A DNA stretch of 57,383 nucleotides from Oxalobacteraceae bacterium. Lineage in GTDB: Bacteria > Pseudomonadota > Gammaproteobacteria > Burkholderiales > Burkholderiaceae_D. The notes under the pieces are model-generated. The model saw only the letters and a program-made list of their open reading frames with translations. It did not search any database and was not told the DNA's origin. Shown one piece after another: positions 1-7,378 of this stretch. Where the stretch lies: the NCBI GenBank assembly GCA_025352145.1, contig JANXTY010000024.1:1-57383 (forward strand). Reading direction: 5' to 3'. The translations under genes and the position numbers were made by a program. Positions within the stretch are counted from its first letter, which is position 1; each line of letters begins with the position of its first letter.

Positions 1-207
1 AACGTTGGGTGCCAATGCCCACAAGCTCTATCTATGGGGCTGCGAAACGATGTTCATCGCTCCACGCTGGCAGACGCGAACGATACGCGCAACTGGCGTA
101 TTTGGTTCGAGGTGGCCATGTTGCTCATTCGTCGCGCACGCAAACTTTACCGCGACGACGATTTGGAACTGGGATTGAGCAACGCCATGTATGCGCTCGA
201 TTCGACA
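1..207 (+). pseudogene. IS4-family (DUF4372-type) transposase fragment
   Basis: The translation contains TLGANAHKLY in one frame, then MGLRNDVHRSTLADAND, NWRIW and YALDST in another. These match the segment of IS4-family transposases that usually reads KLYHMG..RSTLADAN..DWRI and ends YALDSTTIDLC, just before a catalytic-domain motif. A frameshift lies near base 33, where a base is missing from the expected KLYHMG coding sequence. The fragment begins before the window and stops at about base 207, where it runs directly into alpha-galactosidase coding sequence. The catalytic core downstream of YALDST is absent, so this cannot be an active transposase. Identification is from remembered family motifs, not from a search. 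Confidence 0.75.
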
Positions 208-628
208 CCGCCTTACACCAGACGAACAGTACACGCACATCAGTCTATGGTGCCTGCTTGCCAGTCCGCTCTTGATCGGGGCCGACCTGGAGCAAATGGA
301 TGAGTTTACCCTCAGCCTGCTCACCAACGACGAGGTACTCGAAGTCGATCAAGATGCGCTCGGTCGACAAGCCACACAGGTAGCGGGGCAAGGCAATTTA
401 AAAATTGTCGGCAAGCCCTTAGAGGATGGTTCATGGGCAGTGGGCTTTTTTAATACGGGGCCTGAAACTGCCGCCGCCAATATAGCCTGGTCCGCGCTCA
501 AACTTAAGGGCAAACAACGCGTGCGTGACCTCTGGCGTCAGCAGGACCTGGGCGTATTCGATGAAAAATTCGAAGCAACCGTAGCACCGCACGGCGTAGT
601 GTTGATCCGTGTTTTTCCTGCACAGTAA
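205..628 (+). pseudogene. C-terminal fragment of GH27 alpha-galactosidase
   Basis: The reading frame gives RLTPDEQYTHISLWCLLASPLLIGADLEQMDEF (in two overlapping parts RLTPDEQYTHISLW and LLASPLLIGADLEQMDEF), the conserved end of the GH27 (melibiase) TIM barrel, followed by a small beta-sandwich domain ending LIRVFPAQ. GH27 enzymes remove terminal alpha-galactose and the intact protein would be about 400 residues or more. Here the signal peptide and both catalytic aspartates are missing because the 5' part is replaced by a transposase fragment. Any ATG in the frame (base 191) lies in the transposase-derived part and is not a real start. The galactosidase would fit the neighbouring xyloglucan or galactomannan genes, but in this form it is a dead remnant. 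Confidence 0.8.
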
Positions 629-1282
629 ATGGCAACAGAAAAATGGCAACAAAGGCACGATGTCATCAACCGGTAATCATCCAACCCTATGCTAACCACA
701 CTCCAATTTCAGGCAAGATGGGGAAATCGGAGCTGCCGACACTGAAACGTTGCGGCTCTACCGTAGCTGGCGGTCGGGAAACATACCAGCACCAGACATA
801 TCAATGGCCCCTGCAACAGGGTTCTGCGGATCCTCCTAAAGCGGTGAAATCGCCAACAGCCGAAGAAACAGCGTAATAGATAAAGTCACCGCAGGCAAAC
901 CAATCGAGCATGATCCAAGGAGCCGAGCGCGAATGGCCAGATCGTGCGATTAGATTCAACCCTTTTCAGGTCGCGATAAGTAATGTGGAGTTTGTATTCC
1001 GATCGGATCGCTTGTCGGATCAAGGACAACGCTTCGTAGCACCGTACACCCTATGCAGCGCCATTCTATGAATAAAAAACTGACAAACCGCAAGAACTAA
1101 CGCATATCGTTACATCGCATCAGACACAGGGCAACCACTCCTTTTTCAGTATCCTTCGTTCAATTCCCTGCACTCTGGGTAGAATGGCAGGCTGCAGCAT
1201 CAAGCGACGATTTCTTCGGACCTGCACGCAGGTATTTCAATGTTTAATACAGGACAATTTTGAATTCAGAACAAGGTAAGAA
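629..1282. other. Intergenic stretch with one decayed gene remnant
   Basis: No intact gene is visible here. The minus strand at 886-1032 carries a WYL-regulator remnant, listed separately. I see no RNA gene, and no convincing terminator after the galactosidase fragment. The last bases (about 1262-1282) hold the ribosome binding site of the LamG lipoprotein gene. Confidence 0.5.
886..1032 (-). pseudogene. WYL-domain (YafY-type) regulator remnant
   Basis: The minus strand encodes about 48 residues without a start codon: ALSLIRQAIRSEYKLHITYRD, then LKRVESNRTIWPFALGSLDHA, ending in a stop. This resembles the WYL domain of YafY-family HTH regulators, in which an (I/V)R.AIR.E.KL.I.YRD segment is followed by ESER.IWP.ALGFFD. 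The HTH domain upstream and the rest of the WYL domain are gone. It is too short to function and reads as debris of a deleted gene. The family call rests on remembered motif similarity. Confidence 0.55.
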
Positions 1283-1975
1283 ATGGAAAAATATAAAAGT
1301 ACATTATGCGTTTTTCTTGTGTGCAGCACGTTGGCAGCTTGCGCGGCTGAACCCACCAAAATAGAGGGCGTAGAGACTTGGGCAATCAATTCGCTGACAC
1401 AAATGAATGGCCACGAAGTGGAATCTCTGGGCAACCCGCAGATAATCGAAACGACGATGGGTAAGGCAACTCGCTTTGATGGTATTGGCGACAGACTGCT
1501 AGTGAACGCTAACCCTCTCGCTGATGCCACAGAGTTCACGATAGAAATTATTTTGAAGCCGCATGACGCATTTCCAAAAAATGCAGAGCCTCGTATTTTT
1601 CATATCGAATCTATAGAAAATCCGAATCGCCGCATCACCCTGGAGTTGCGATTGAACGACCAACATCAATGGTATCTTGACGCCTACATTAAATCTGAGA
1701 GCGGGCAGCTGGCCTTGCTCGACCCCACCAAAACTCACCCGACAGATAAATGGTTTCATGCCGCAATGACCTACCAAAATCGAGAGCTGACAACCTATGT
1801 CAATGGACAAAAAGAATTAGTCGGACAGGTGCAATACTCTCCTATTGCGCTCACCGCAAAAACTGCGATAGGTTCCCGCATGAACAAGGTCTATTGGTTT
1901 AACGGAGATATATTGCAAGTCAGGGTGACCAAAAAATCCTTGCGCCCTGATGCGTTTTTATTACTCAATAATTAA
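1283..1975 (+). CDS. LamG-domain lipoprotein
   Basis: The 230-residue protein starts with a lipoprotein signal peptide whose lipobox is LAAC (cysteine near residue 20). The rest is one concanavalin A-like jelly-roll (LamG/laminin_G_3): an ATRFDGIGDRL strand, FTIEIILKPHD, RIFHIES, WFHAAMTYQNRELTTYVNG and the final DILQVRVTKKSL. Such domains bind or shape carbohydrate or act as sandwich modules on surface proteins. No catalytic residues are recognisable. A purine-rich AAGGTAAG site precedes the ATG. The gene stands alone between the galactosidase remnant and the convergent GH31 gene. A carbohydrate-binding role on the outer or inner membrane is plausible from context but not shown. Confidence 0.8.
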   Translation: MEKYKSTLCVFLVCSTLAACAAEPTKIEGVETWAINSLTQMNGHEVESLGNPQIIETTMGKATRFDGIGDRLLVNANPLADATEFTIEIILKPHDAFPKNAEPRIFHIESIENPNRRITLELRLNDQHQWYLDAYIKSESGQLALLDPTKTHPTDKWFHAAMTYQNRELTTYVNGQKELVGQVQYSPIALTAKTAIGSRMNKVYWFNGDILQVRVTKKSLRPDAFLLLNN

Positions 1976-1984
1976 AAAATTCAC

Positions 1985-2160
1985 ATCGAGCAGTGGGCTG
2001 CGGGTCGCGGGCGCGAAACCAGGCGATCTGCTCGCGCACTACTTGATCGACAGGCTCAACATATTCAAGACGGTCTGGACCGCAACCTCATCATAACGGA
2101 TGCCATACAGGCCTTTTTCGCCGAAGCCTTTGGCCAACCTGCCTGACGTCAGCAATGGCG
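1985..2160 (-). other. Possible decayed coding remnant, unidentified
   Basis: The minus strand can be read as KGFGEKGLYGIRYDEVAVQ followed, after a frame change, by VEPVDQVVREQIAWFRARDP. The composition looks protein-like and lacks stops within each piece, but there is no start, and the two parts are in different frames. I do not recognise the family. It lies downstream of the GH31 stop codon and upstream (in minus direction) of nothing intact. Confidence 0.3.
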
Positions 2161-2213
2161 ACACCAGCAGATATGCTGGGAACGTCTTTTACGCGTAGCC
2201 AAGGAGGATCAAT

Positions 2214-2243
2214 AAAGAACGCCGAGAAACCTCGACGTTCTTT
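2214..2243 (-). terminator. Hairpin after GH31 gene
   Basis: An inverted repeat with arms AAAGAACG and CGTTCTTT, extended by CCGAG/CTCG pairs, lies just beyond the GH31 stop codon. On the minus strand the second arm runs into a short T-rich stretch. It is a plausible intrinsic terminator for the GH31 transcript and could also act on the plus strand. Confidence 0.6.
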
Positions 2244-2261
2244 TTGAACAGCGTCTAGCGC

Positions 2262-5144
2262 TTATTTTTTAATCGTCATCGCCTTGCCTTCATAGCTCAC
2301 AACTTTATCAAAGTCATCGAAGCTTTCCGAACTGGAAACACCCGCCTTGATGAAATGGAGTTTGAACTGGCGCTGGGCAACCATGCCTTTATATTGGCCG
2401 ATACGATCACCAATAGTGACGGTGCCGGTTTGGTCGTTATAGCGCAAGGGAATGCGGCTAAATCCGCCTTGGGTGTAGGCCTTGGTGACACCATCGTCTT
2501 CATAGAGACTGAATTGGCCGTCCGCACCCGTATAGATATTGAGCGTGATCGGGGCGTCGGGGTGTTCATCGACATATTGGGTGACAGGTCCCATCGGCAA
2601 AATGGCGCCAGCTTTGACGAGCAGCGGGATGCGGGTGGCGGGTGCCTTCACCACTACCGCCGCGCCGCCTTGATGAAGTTCGCCGGTATAGAAGTCGTAC
2701 CACGCAGCGCCCTTGGGCAGATACACGCTGCGTTCGCGTGCGCCGTAAACATGGACCGGGGCGACCATCAGGTCATGGCCAAACATGTATTGGTCCTTGA
2801 TGTCCTTGACTTGATTGTCGTTGGGAAAATCCATGACCAGGCCGCGCATGACTGTGCCGGCGTGGTAATAAATATCCGAGGCGGTCGCATAGATATACGG
2901 CATCAGGCGATAGCGCAGCTTGAGGTACCAGACCATCGAATCGCGCATGTCCGAGTCGGGTGCGGAGATGTTATAGATCTCGCGTTTGACGACTTCGCCG
3001 TGCGAGCGGAACAGTGGGGTAAAAGCGCCGAACTGGAACCAGCGCAGGTTCAGTTCCTGCCATTCCTTCACATCGATCGGATTAATCTTGGCTGCCCCGG
3101 TATTGCGATTTTCCTGGGCGGAACCGACATCACCGATCTGGAAACGGGCTTCTTGCGCATAGCCGCCGATATCGTGCGTCCAGTTGGGAATCCCCGACAT
3201 GGAGAAACTGACCCCCGCTGATATTTGGTCATAGAGATTGTTCCAACGCGCTACCGTATCGCCGCTCCAGACCGCGACCGCATTGCGTTGAATGCCGGCA
3301 AAGCCTGAGCGCGAGAGGATAAATTGGCGCGTATCGGGCTGGTCGCGATCCAGGCCGTCGATCAGCGCCTTGGTGTGCATCAGGCTATAGGTGTTGAAGG
3401 TGATTTCCCCGGCCCCATAAACGGTGGGTCCGATCAGTTTTTTGAAGTCTGCGGGGCGGGTGTTGGAGAGGATATCCGGCTCGCTATTGTCCATCCACCA
3501 GGCGTCGAAACCGAGATCGACCAGCTTGGTCTTGAGCTGGCGATAATAGATGTCGCGGGCTTCTTGCGTGTACGGGTCGTAGTGGCTGTTTTTATAGCCG
3601 GGGCCAACCCAATCGAGATCGCCGTTGACGACGTTCTTGGTCCACATATGGCCTTTGGATTCAAGCTCCTTGTAGTTATCGGTACTGGCATAAAATTTCC
3701 CCCAGATCGAGAGCATGACGCGCGCGTGGTTTTTGTGGATCTCATCGACCATGCCTTTAGGATCGGGGAAACGGGCCTTGTCGAAATCGTGCGAGCCCCA
3801 GCTCTCTTGCGGCCAATAGAACCAATCTTGCACGATAGCGTCGAGCGGCCAGCCGCGTTGGCGGTATTCATGCACTGCGCCCAAAATCTGTTCCTGGGTT
3901 TCATAGCGTTGGCGCGACTGCCAATAGCCATAGGCCCATTTCGGCATCATCGGGGCTTGGCCCGTCAAGTGACGATAGCCTGCAATCACCTTATCCATAT
4001 TGTCTGCATGGATGACATAGTAGTTGATGCTTTGCGCAATCTCGGACGAGAAGGTGAGGGAATGTCGCTCTGCTTCGGGCAGCGGGTCATTATGGGTGAT
4101 GGCGACCATGCCGCCGGAGGGCTTCCATTCCAGATGCAGCTTGATGGGTTTGCCTTTGGTGAAAGTCACCTCGACATTGTGATACCAGGCGTTCCAGCCC
4201 TGACGCCAGACGTCGAGGATTTGTTTGCCGTCCAGGCTCAAGGTGGCATAGTCGGATGCGTAGAGTTGCATCTTGTGGACGCCGGATTTGTCGGAGCTTA
4301 ACGTCGCATCCCACACGACTTTCACGTCTTTCAGGTTGTTGATCGGGCCGAGTTCTTTAGGCCAGTTTTCGGCCACGTCTTTCAGGTATTGGTAAGCGAT
4401 ATCGCCTTCGTGACGGGTCAGCACCAGCTTGCCACCGACGTAATAACGCGCGGTCAGGCCGCCGACTTTTCCGTCGTCATCGACCAGTGTCAGATCGCGT
4501 GCCATCGGGCCATAGGGCTTGGAATCGCCGAAGCGCGAAATGGCATTGTTGTCCCACAAGACACCGTAGTTTTTGTCGGAGACCACAAAGGGAATGGCCA
4601 CATCCATGTTGTGCTGGGCCAGGAGAACGTCTTCGCCATTGAGGTTCATCTGGCCATTTTGGTGTTGGCCCAGGCCATAGTAGGCATCTTTGGTGCCGTG
4701 GTTAAAGCCTTCCTTGATGGCTAAAAAGGGCTGGTCGCCGATGCTCACGGGAGTGAGGCTTTCGGACGCTTGACGCAAGAATAATTCGCCCTTGGCGTTA
4801 TAAAACTGCACCTGTCCGGTCTTGAGCGCCACCGTGACTGAAATCTGGCCGGCTTTGAGAGTGACCGATGCGCCTTGGTTGCCTTTGCCCGATGCGGTGA
4901 CGCTGAAATTGCAGGCGCAAGGCGTAGCCACGGTCATCATTGAGGGGGTAAGGCTTTTGCCGGATTGGTCGAGCTTGACGACATGGATGATGTTGTCGCG
5001 CATGACCTCAAGGCGGACTTCTTTGACGACGCCCTGGTCGGGTTTGACGACAATGCCGCTGGCGGTTTTTTCAAAGCTGCCCGCTAAGGCATGACTTGAA
5101 GCTATCAGGGCCAAGGCCGTGGTCATCATCGGCTTCAATCGCAT
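2262..5144 (-). CDS. xyl31A: GH31 alpha-xylosidase with PA14 insert
   Basis: This 960-residue protein has a signal peptide (residues 1-21, cleavage after SHALA). An N-terminal GH31 beta-sandwich (YYGLGQHQNGQMNL) is interrupted by a PA14-like domain at about residues 260-355. The catalytic barrel then starts at WAYGYWQSRQRY. The nucleophile is Asp552 in WWMDNSEPD and the acid/base is Asp629 in WSGDT. PA14-bearing GH31 enzymes such as C. japonicus Xyl31A remove alpha-xylose from the non-reducing end of xyloglucan oligosaccharides. The gene follows the GH35 gene on the same strand (about 218 bases apart), the order seen in the Cellvibrio xyloglucan locus. A GGAGAAG ribosome site precedes the ATG. 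The enzyme is probably periplasmic or outer-membrane associated. Specificity is inferred from architecture and context. Confidence 0.9.
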   Translation of the reverse strand: MRLKPMMTTALALIASSHALAGSFEKTASGIVVKPDQGVVKEVRLEVMRDNIIHVVKLDQSGKSLTPSMMTVATPCACNFSVTASGKGNQGASVTLKAGQISVTVALKTGQVQFYNAKGELFLRQASESLTPVSIGDQPFLAIKEGFNHGTKDAYYGLGQHQNGQMNLNGEDVLLAQHNMDVAIPFVVSDKNYGVLWDNNAISRFGDSKPYGPMARDLTLVDDDGKVGGLTARYYVGGKLVLTRHEGDIAYQYLKDVAENWPKELGPINNLKDVKVVWDATLSSDKSGVHKMQLYASDYATLSLDGKQILDVWRQGWNAWYHNVEVTFTKGKPIKLHLEWKPSGGMVAITHNDPLPEAERHSLTFSSEIAQSINYYVIHADNMDKVIAGYRHLTGQAPMMPKWAYGYWQSRQRYETQEQILGAVHEYRQRGWPLDAIVQDWFYWPQESWGSHDFDKARFPDPKGMVDEIHKNHARVMLSIWGKFYASTDNYKELESKGHMWTKNVVNGDLDWVGPGYKNSHYDPYTQEARDIYYRQLKTKLVDLGFDAWWMDNSEPDILSNTRPADFKKLIGPTVYGAGEITFNTYSLMHTKALIDGLDRDQPDTRQFILSRSGFAGIQRNAVAVWSGDTVARWNNLYDQISAGVSFSMSGIPNWTHDIGGYAQEARFQIGDVGSAQENRNTGAAKINPIDVKEWQELNLRWFQFGAFTPLFRSHGEVVKREIYNISAPDSDMRDSMVWYLKLRYRLMPYIYATASDIYYHAGTVMRGLVMDFPNDNQVKDIKDQYMFGHDLMVAPVHVYGARERSVYLPKGAAWYDFYTGELHQGGAAVVVKAPATRIPLLVKAGAILPMGPVTQYVDEHPDAPITLNIYTGADGQFSLYEDDGVTKAYTQGGFSRIPLRYNDQTGTVTIGDRIGQYKGMVAQRQFKLHFIKAGVSSSESFDDFDKVVSYEGKAMTIKK

Positions 5145-5291
5145 CTTGTCTTCTCCGGTGTATTTTTGTAGGCAACGTTAATTTATTTTGCTGACGGTGA
5201 CTATTTATAGCTGTCGGCGGCCAGGATAAAAATGGTGGAAAACACGAACAGGTTCAGCTCCCTTCACGCAGCATCACCACACATCCTGGGC

Positions 5292-5318
5292 ATCGTAGGG
5301 GCACGGCATGCCGTGCCC
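5292..5318. repeat. Palindromic intergenic repeat, copy A
   Basis: A perfect 20-base palindrome, GGGCACGGCATGCCGTGCCC, at 5299-5318 is preceded by ATCGTAG on one side only, so one outer arm is lost. The same core occurs at 18999-19032 and 43839-43865. All three lie between genes, close to a 3' end (here past the GH35 stop). It looks like a REP- or MITE-like dispersed element. Confidence 0.7.
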
Positions 5319-5362
5319 AGCACAGCCTCAGCCATTTTCGAGCGCTGCGTCCATCAGTTACC

Positions 5363-7042
5363 TCAGTACGTCCCCATTGTGACTTTGAGAACCACGGGGT
5401 TACCGGTCAGGTTGAGGCCATAATCGACTTGATCGCCATTCCACACCCTTTCCATGACCCATTTGCCTGAGGGGTCAAAATGACCTTCTTCGACACGCGC
5501 CCACAGAGAAGCTTTACCGGCATTAGCCGCCGCTCCGTCGATTTTGACACGGGCATGTTGCCCGACGATGATGAATTCATTGTCGCCAGTTTGCGCAAAG
5601 GCGACCCCGCCATTGGGTTGTTCGGTATTGGCGGGCAGATCCTTCAGATTGGGGAACCAGGCTTTCTCGCCAAATTGCCATTCGCGAAAAGAGACGGTCG
5701 CTTTCCAATTTTTCAGCGCAATGGTTTGCGCGGTGCGCGCATCGCTTTCGGCCACCCCATACGTGCGGCCTTCAAAAGCCCATTTAGCCCATTGGCGCGC
5801 CATCGGCCTGAATGCCGCGTAGATCTTGCCAAAAGGCGCCACCATCGTCTTGTCAGTCAGCTTTGAACCTAAAGGAAAATTACTATAGTCGGCATAGTCG
5901 ATTCCAAACGGTGCAAACCCTAAAGCGCCGCGGCCCAGGACCAAATAGGTATAGCGCACATATTCGGCGGCATTGCTCATTTCCGGCAATACCAAAGGAT
6001 TGTCCGGGCGTTGAAAGCGATCCAGCGTGGCCGTGAATTTGGCTGATTCCGGGCCATAAATATCGGGCGCGGAAAAACTGATATGCGGGGCGATGGCCTT
6101 GTAAATATCGATCACATCATAGGTCGGACCACCGCTGGCGAAATTGTCCTTCCAGGGAGCCGTGTCGAAAGGATCGCGCAAGGCATTATTGATATACATG
6201 GGAAGGTCAAGCACTGCGCGTCCGGCCTTGGCGATCTCTTCGATATAGGTGGCGATGGCATAGGTATGGAAATATTGGTCGGCATATTCGCCATAGACTT
6301 CGGACCAGGTGCCTGTCGCAGCTAAGGGAACCAGAGATTTTTTATGGTCCAGCACCAATTGCGGTACAGGTTGATTAAAGGCGGCTTGCGCCTTGACGCC
6401 GAAATCGCGTACCAAACCATAAGTGCCGACTTCGTTTTCTACCTGTATCAGGATGACCGTATGGTGGGCCTGGTCGATTTTTTTGAGGTGGCTCATCAAG
6501 GCGACAAAAGCTTTTTTATCCGCCTTCAGGGTCTCTTCGCCAAAGGGCGAGAGGCAATAACTCGGTTTGCCGTCCTTATTGACCATACGCGGAAAGCGCG
6601 CATTATCGAGCTTGACCCAGGCAGGGCTATATTGCGGATTGGTGTTTTTCCACGTTCCGAACCACAAGAGCACCAGGCGCACCTTGTTCTGACGGGCTTG
6701 GGCCAACAGGGTATCGACATAGCTAAAGTCAAATTTGCCTTCGACCGGTTCGATCTGTTCCCAAGCGACTGGGATTTCGACCGTATTGGCATTCATATCC
6801 TTAATAGCGGGCCAGACTTTTTTCAGTGCCTGCGGATAATTGCTCGAATTATGCACTTGAGCGCCGAGCATCACAAAAGGCGCACCATCGACCATGAGAG
6901 CGTAACGTCCGTCTTGTTGCAGCAGCTGCGGCAGTTCTGCGGCTGCCTTCACCGGCTTGGCACACACGCTTGTGGCGACGAGAGTGATGATGCCGATAGA
7001 AACCAAAAAACGGAAAGTAATGTTCTTCATACGTTCATCCAT
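5363..7042 (-). CDS. bgl35A: GH35 beta-galactosidase (xyloglucan-type)
   Basis: The protein (559 residues) starts with a signal peptide; translation may begin at the ATG at 7042 or at the internal ATG at 7030 (MKNITFRF). The barrel contains IPVAWEQIEPVEG, the acid/base Glu204 in QVENEVGT and the probable nucleophile Glu354 in LVLPEMSNA. A C-terminal beta domain (DUF5597-like) contains EFIIVGQHARVKI. This single-domain GH35 form with C-terminal DUF5597 is that of C. japonicus Bgl35A, which removes beta-galactose from the galactosyl-xylose side chains of xyloglucan. It sits between the TonB receptor and the GH31 alpha-xylosidase, and galactose removal is needed before the xylosidase can act. 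Family assignment is strong; substrate is inferred from synteny. Confidence 0.9.
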   Translation of the reverse strand: MDERMKNITFRFLVSIGIITLVATSVCAKPVKAAAELPQLLQQDGRYALMVDGAPFVMLGAQVHNSSNYPQALKKVWPAIKDMNANTVEIPVAWEQIEPVEGKFDFSYVDTLLAQARQNKVRLVLLWFGTWKNTNPQYSPAWVKLDNARFPRMVNKDGKPSYCLSPFGEETLKADKKAFVALMSHLKKIDQAHHTVILIQVENEVGTYGLVRDFGVKAQAAFNQPVPQLVLDHKKSLVPLAATGTWSEVYGEYADQYFHTYAIATYIEEIAKAGRAVLDLPMYINNALRDPFDTAPWKDNFASGGPTYDVIDIYKAIAPHISFSAPDIYGPESAKFTATLDRFQRPDNPLVLPEMSNAAEYVRYTYLVLGRGALGFAPFGIDYADYSNFPLGSKLTDKTMVAPFGKIYAAFRPMARQWAKWAFEGRTYGVAESDARTAQTIALKNWKATVSFREWQFGEKAWFPNLKDLPANTEQPNGGVAFAQTGDNEFIIVGQHARVKIDGAAANAGKASLWARVEEGHFDPSGKWVMERVWNGDQVDYGLNLTGNPVVLKVTMGTY

Positions 7043-7111
7043 GCGTTAATTTCAGGCCTTACGTAACAAGGCCTCAATTGCGTATTGACTGGCAAAATAT
7101 AGGCAAAAAGA

Positions 7112-7150
7112 AACCGCGTCATTAGTCATGCAATGACCGGCAACGCGGTT
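7112..7150. other. Two-stage inverted repeat upstream of GH35
   Basis: Arms AACCGCG and CGCGGTT enclose a second pair TCATT/AATGA. It is located about 70 bases before the GH35 start, so it would sit in the 5' leader of the GH35 message. It could be a leader structure or a regulator site; I have no further evidence. Confidence 0.35.
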
Positions 7151-7305
7151 AAGCGGGGAGAAATCTAATCTGCCCCTACGCCTATCCATCTGCCCATCTA
7201 CCCTCTACATCGATAAAACCTATTGTCGTTTTCACGCGCAAACACGCAGGACAACGAACTGCAACAGGCATCTCTTTATTTTCAACTGGATTAAAAATGC
7301 AGGAT

Positions 7306-7345
7306 CCTGCCGTAGGACTGCACTTTCGTGCAGTCCTACGGCAGG
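7306..7345 (-). terminator. Perfect 18-bp hairpin between receptor and GH35 genes
   Basis: Arms of 18 bases (CCTGCCGTAGGACTGCAC and its exact complement) flank a four-base loop, 34 bases past the TonB receptor stop codon. There is no immediate T-run, only ATTTTT about ten bases on. It may be a terminator, or an mRNA-stabilising processing site that raises receptor expression relative to the enzymes downstream. Confidence 0.6.
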
Positions 7346-7378
7346 GAACATCGTCATCGTTTTTAATCCGCGTTGAAA

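Noticed and set aside
643-876. 77-residue open frame after the GH27 fragment
   Set aside because: No ribosome site, no recognisable domain, low-information composition.
1101-1120. Possible operator-like sequence upstream of the LamG gene
   Set aside because: The half-sites do not fit TGNAANCGNTTNCA when aligned on the central CG.
2355-4301. Long plus-strand open frames opposite the GH31 gene
   Set aside because: They are antisense to a clear GH31 protein with full motifs, and their translations lack any known domain; long antisense frames are expected opposite GC-biased codons.
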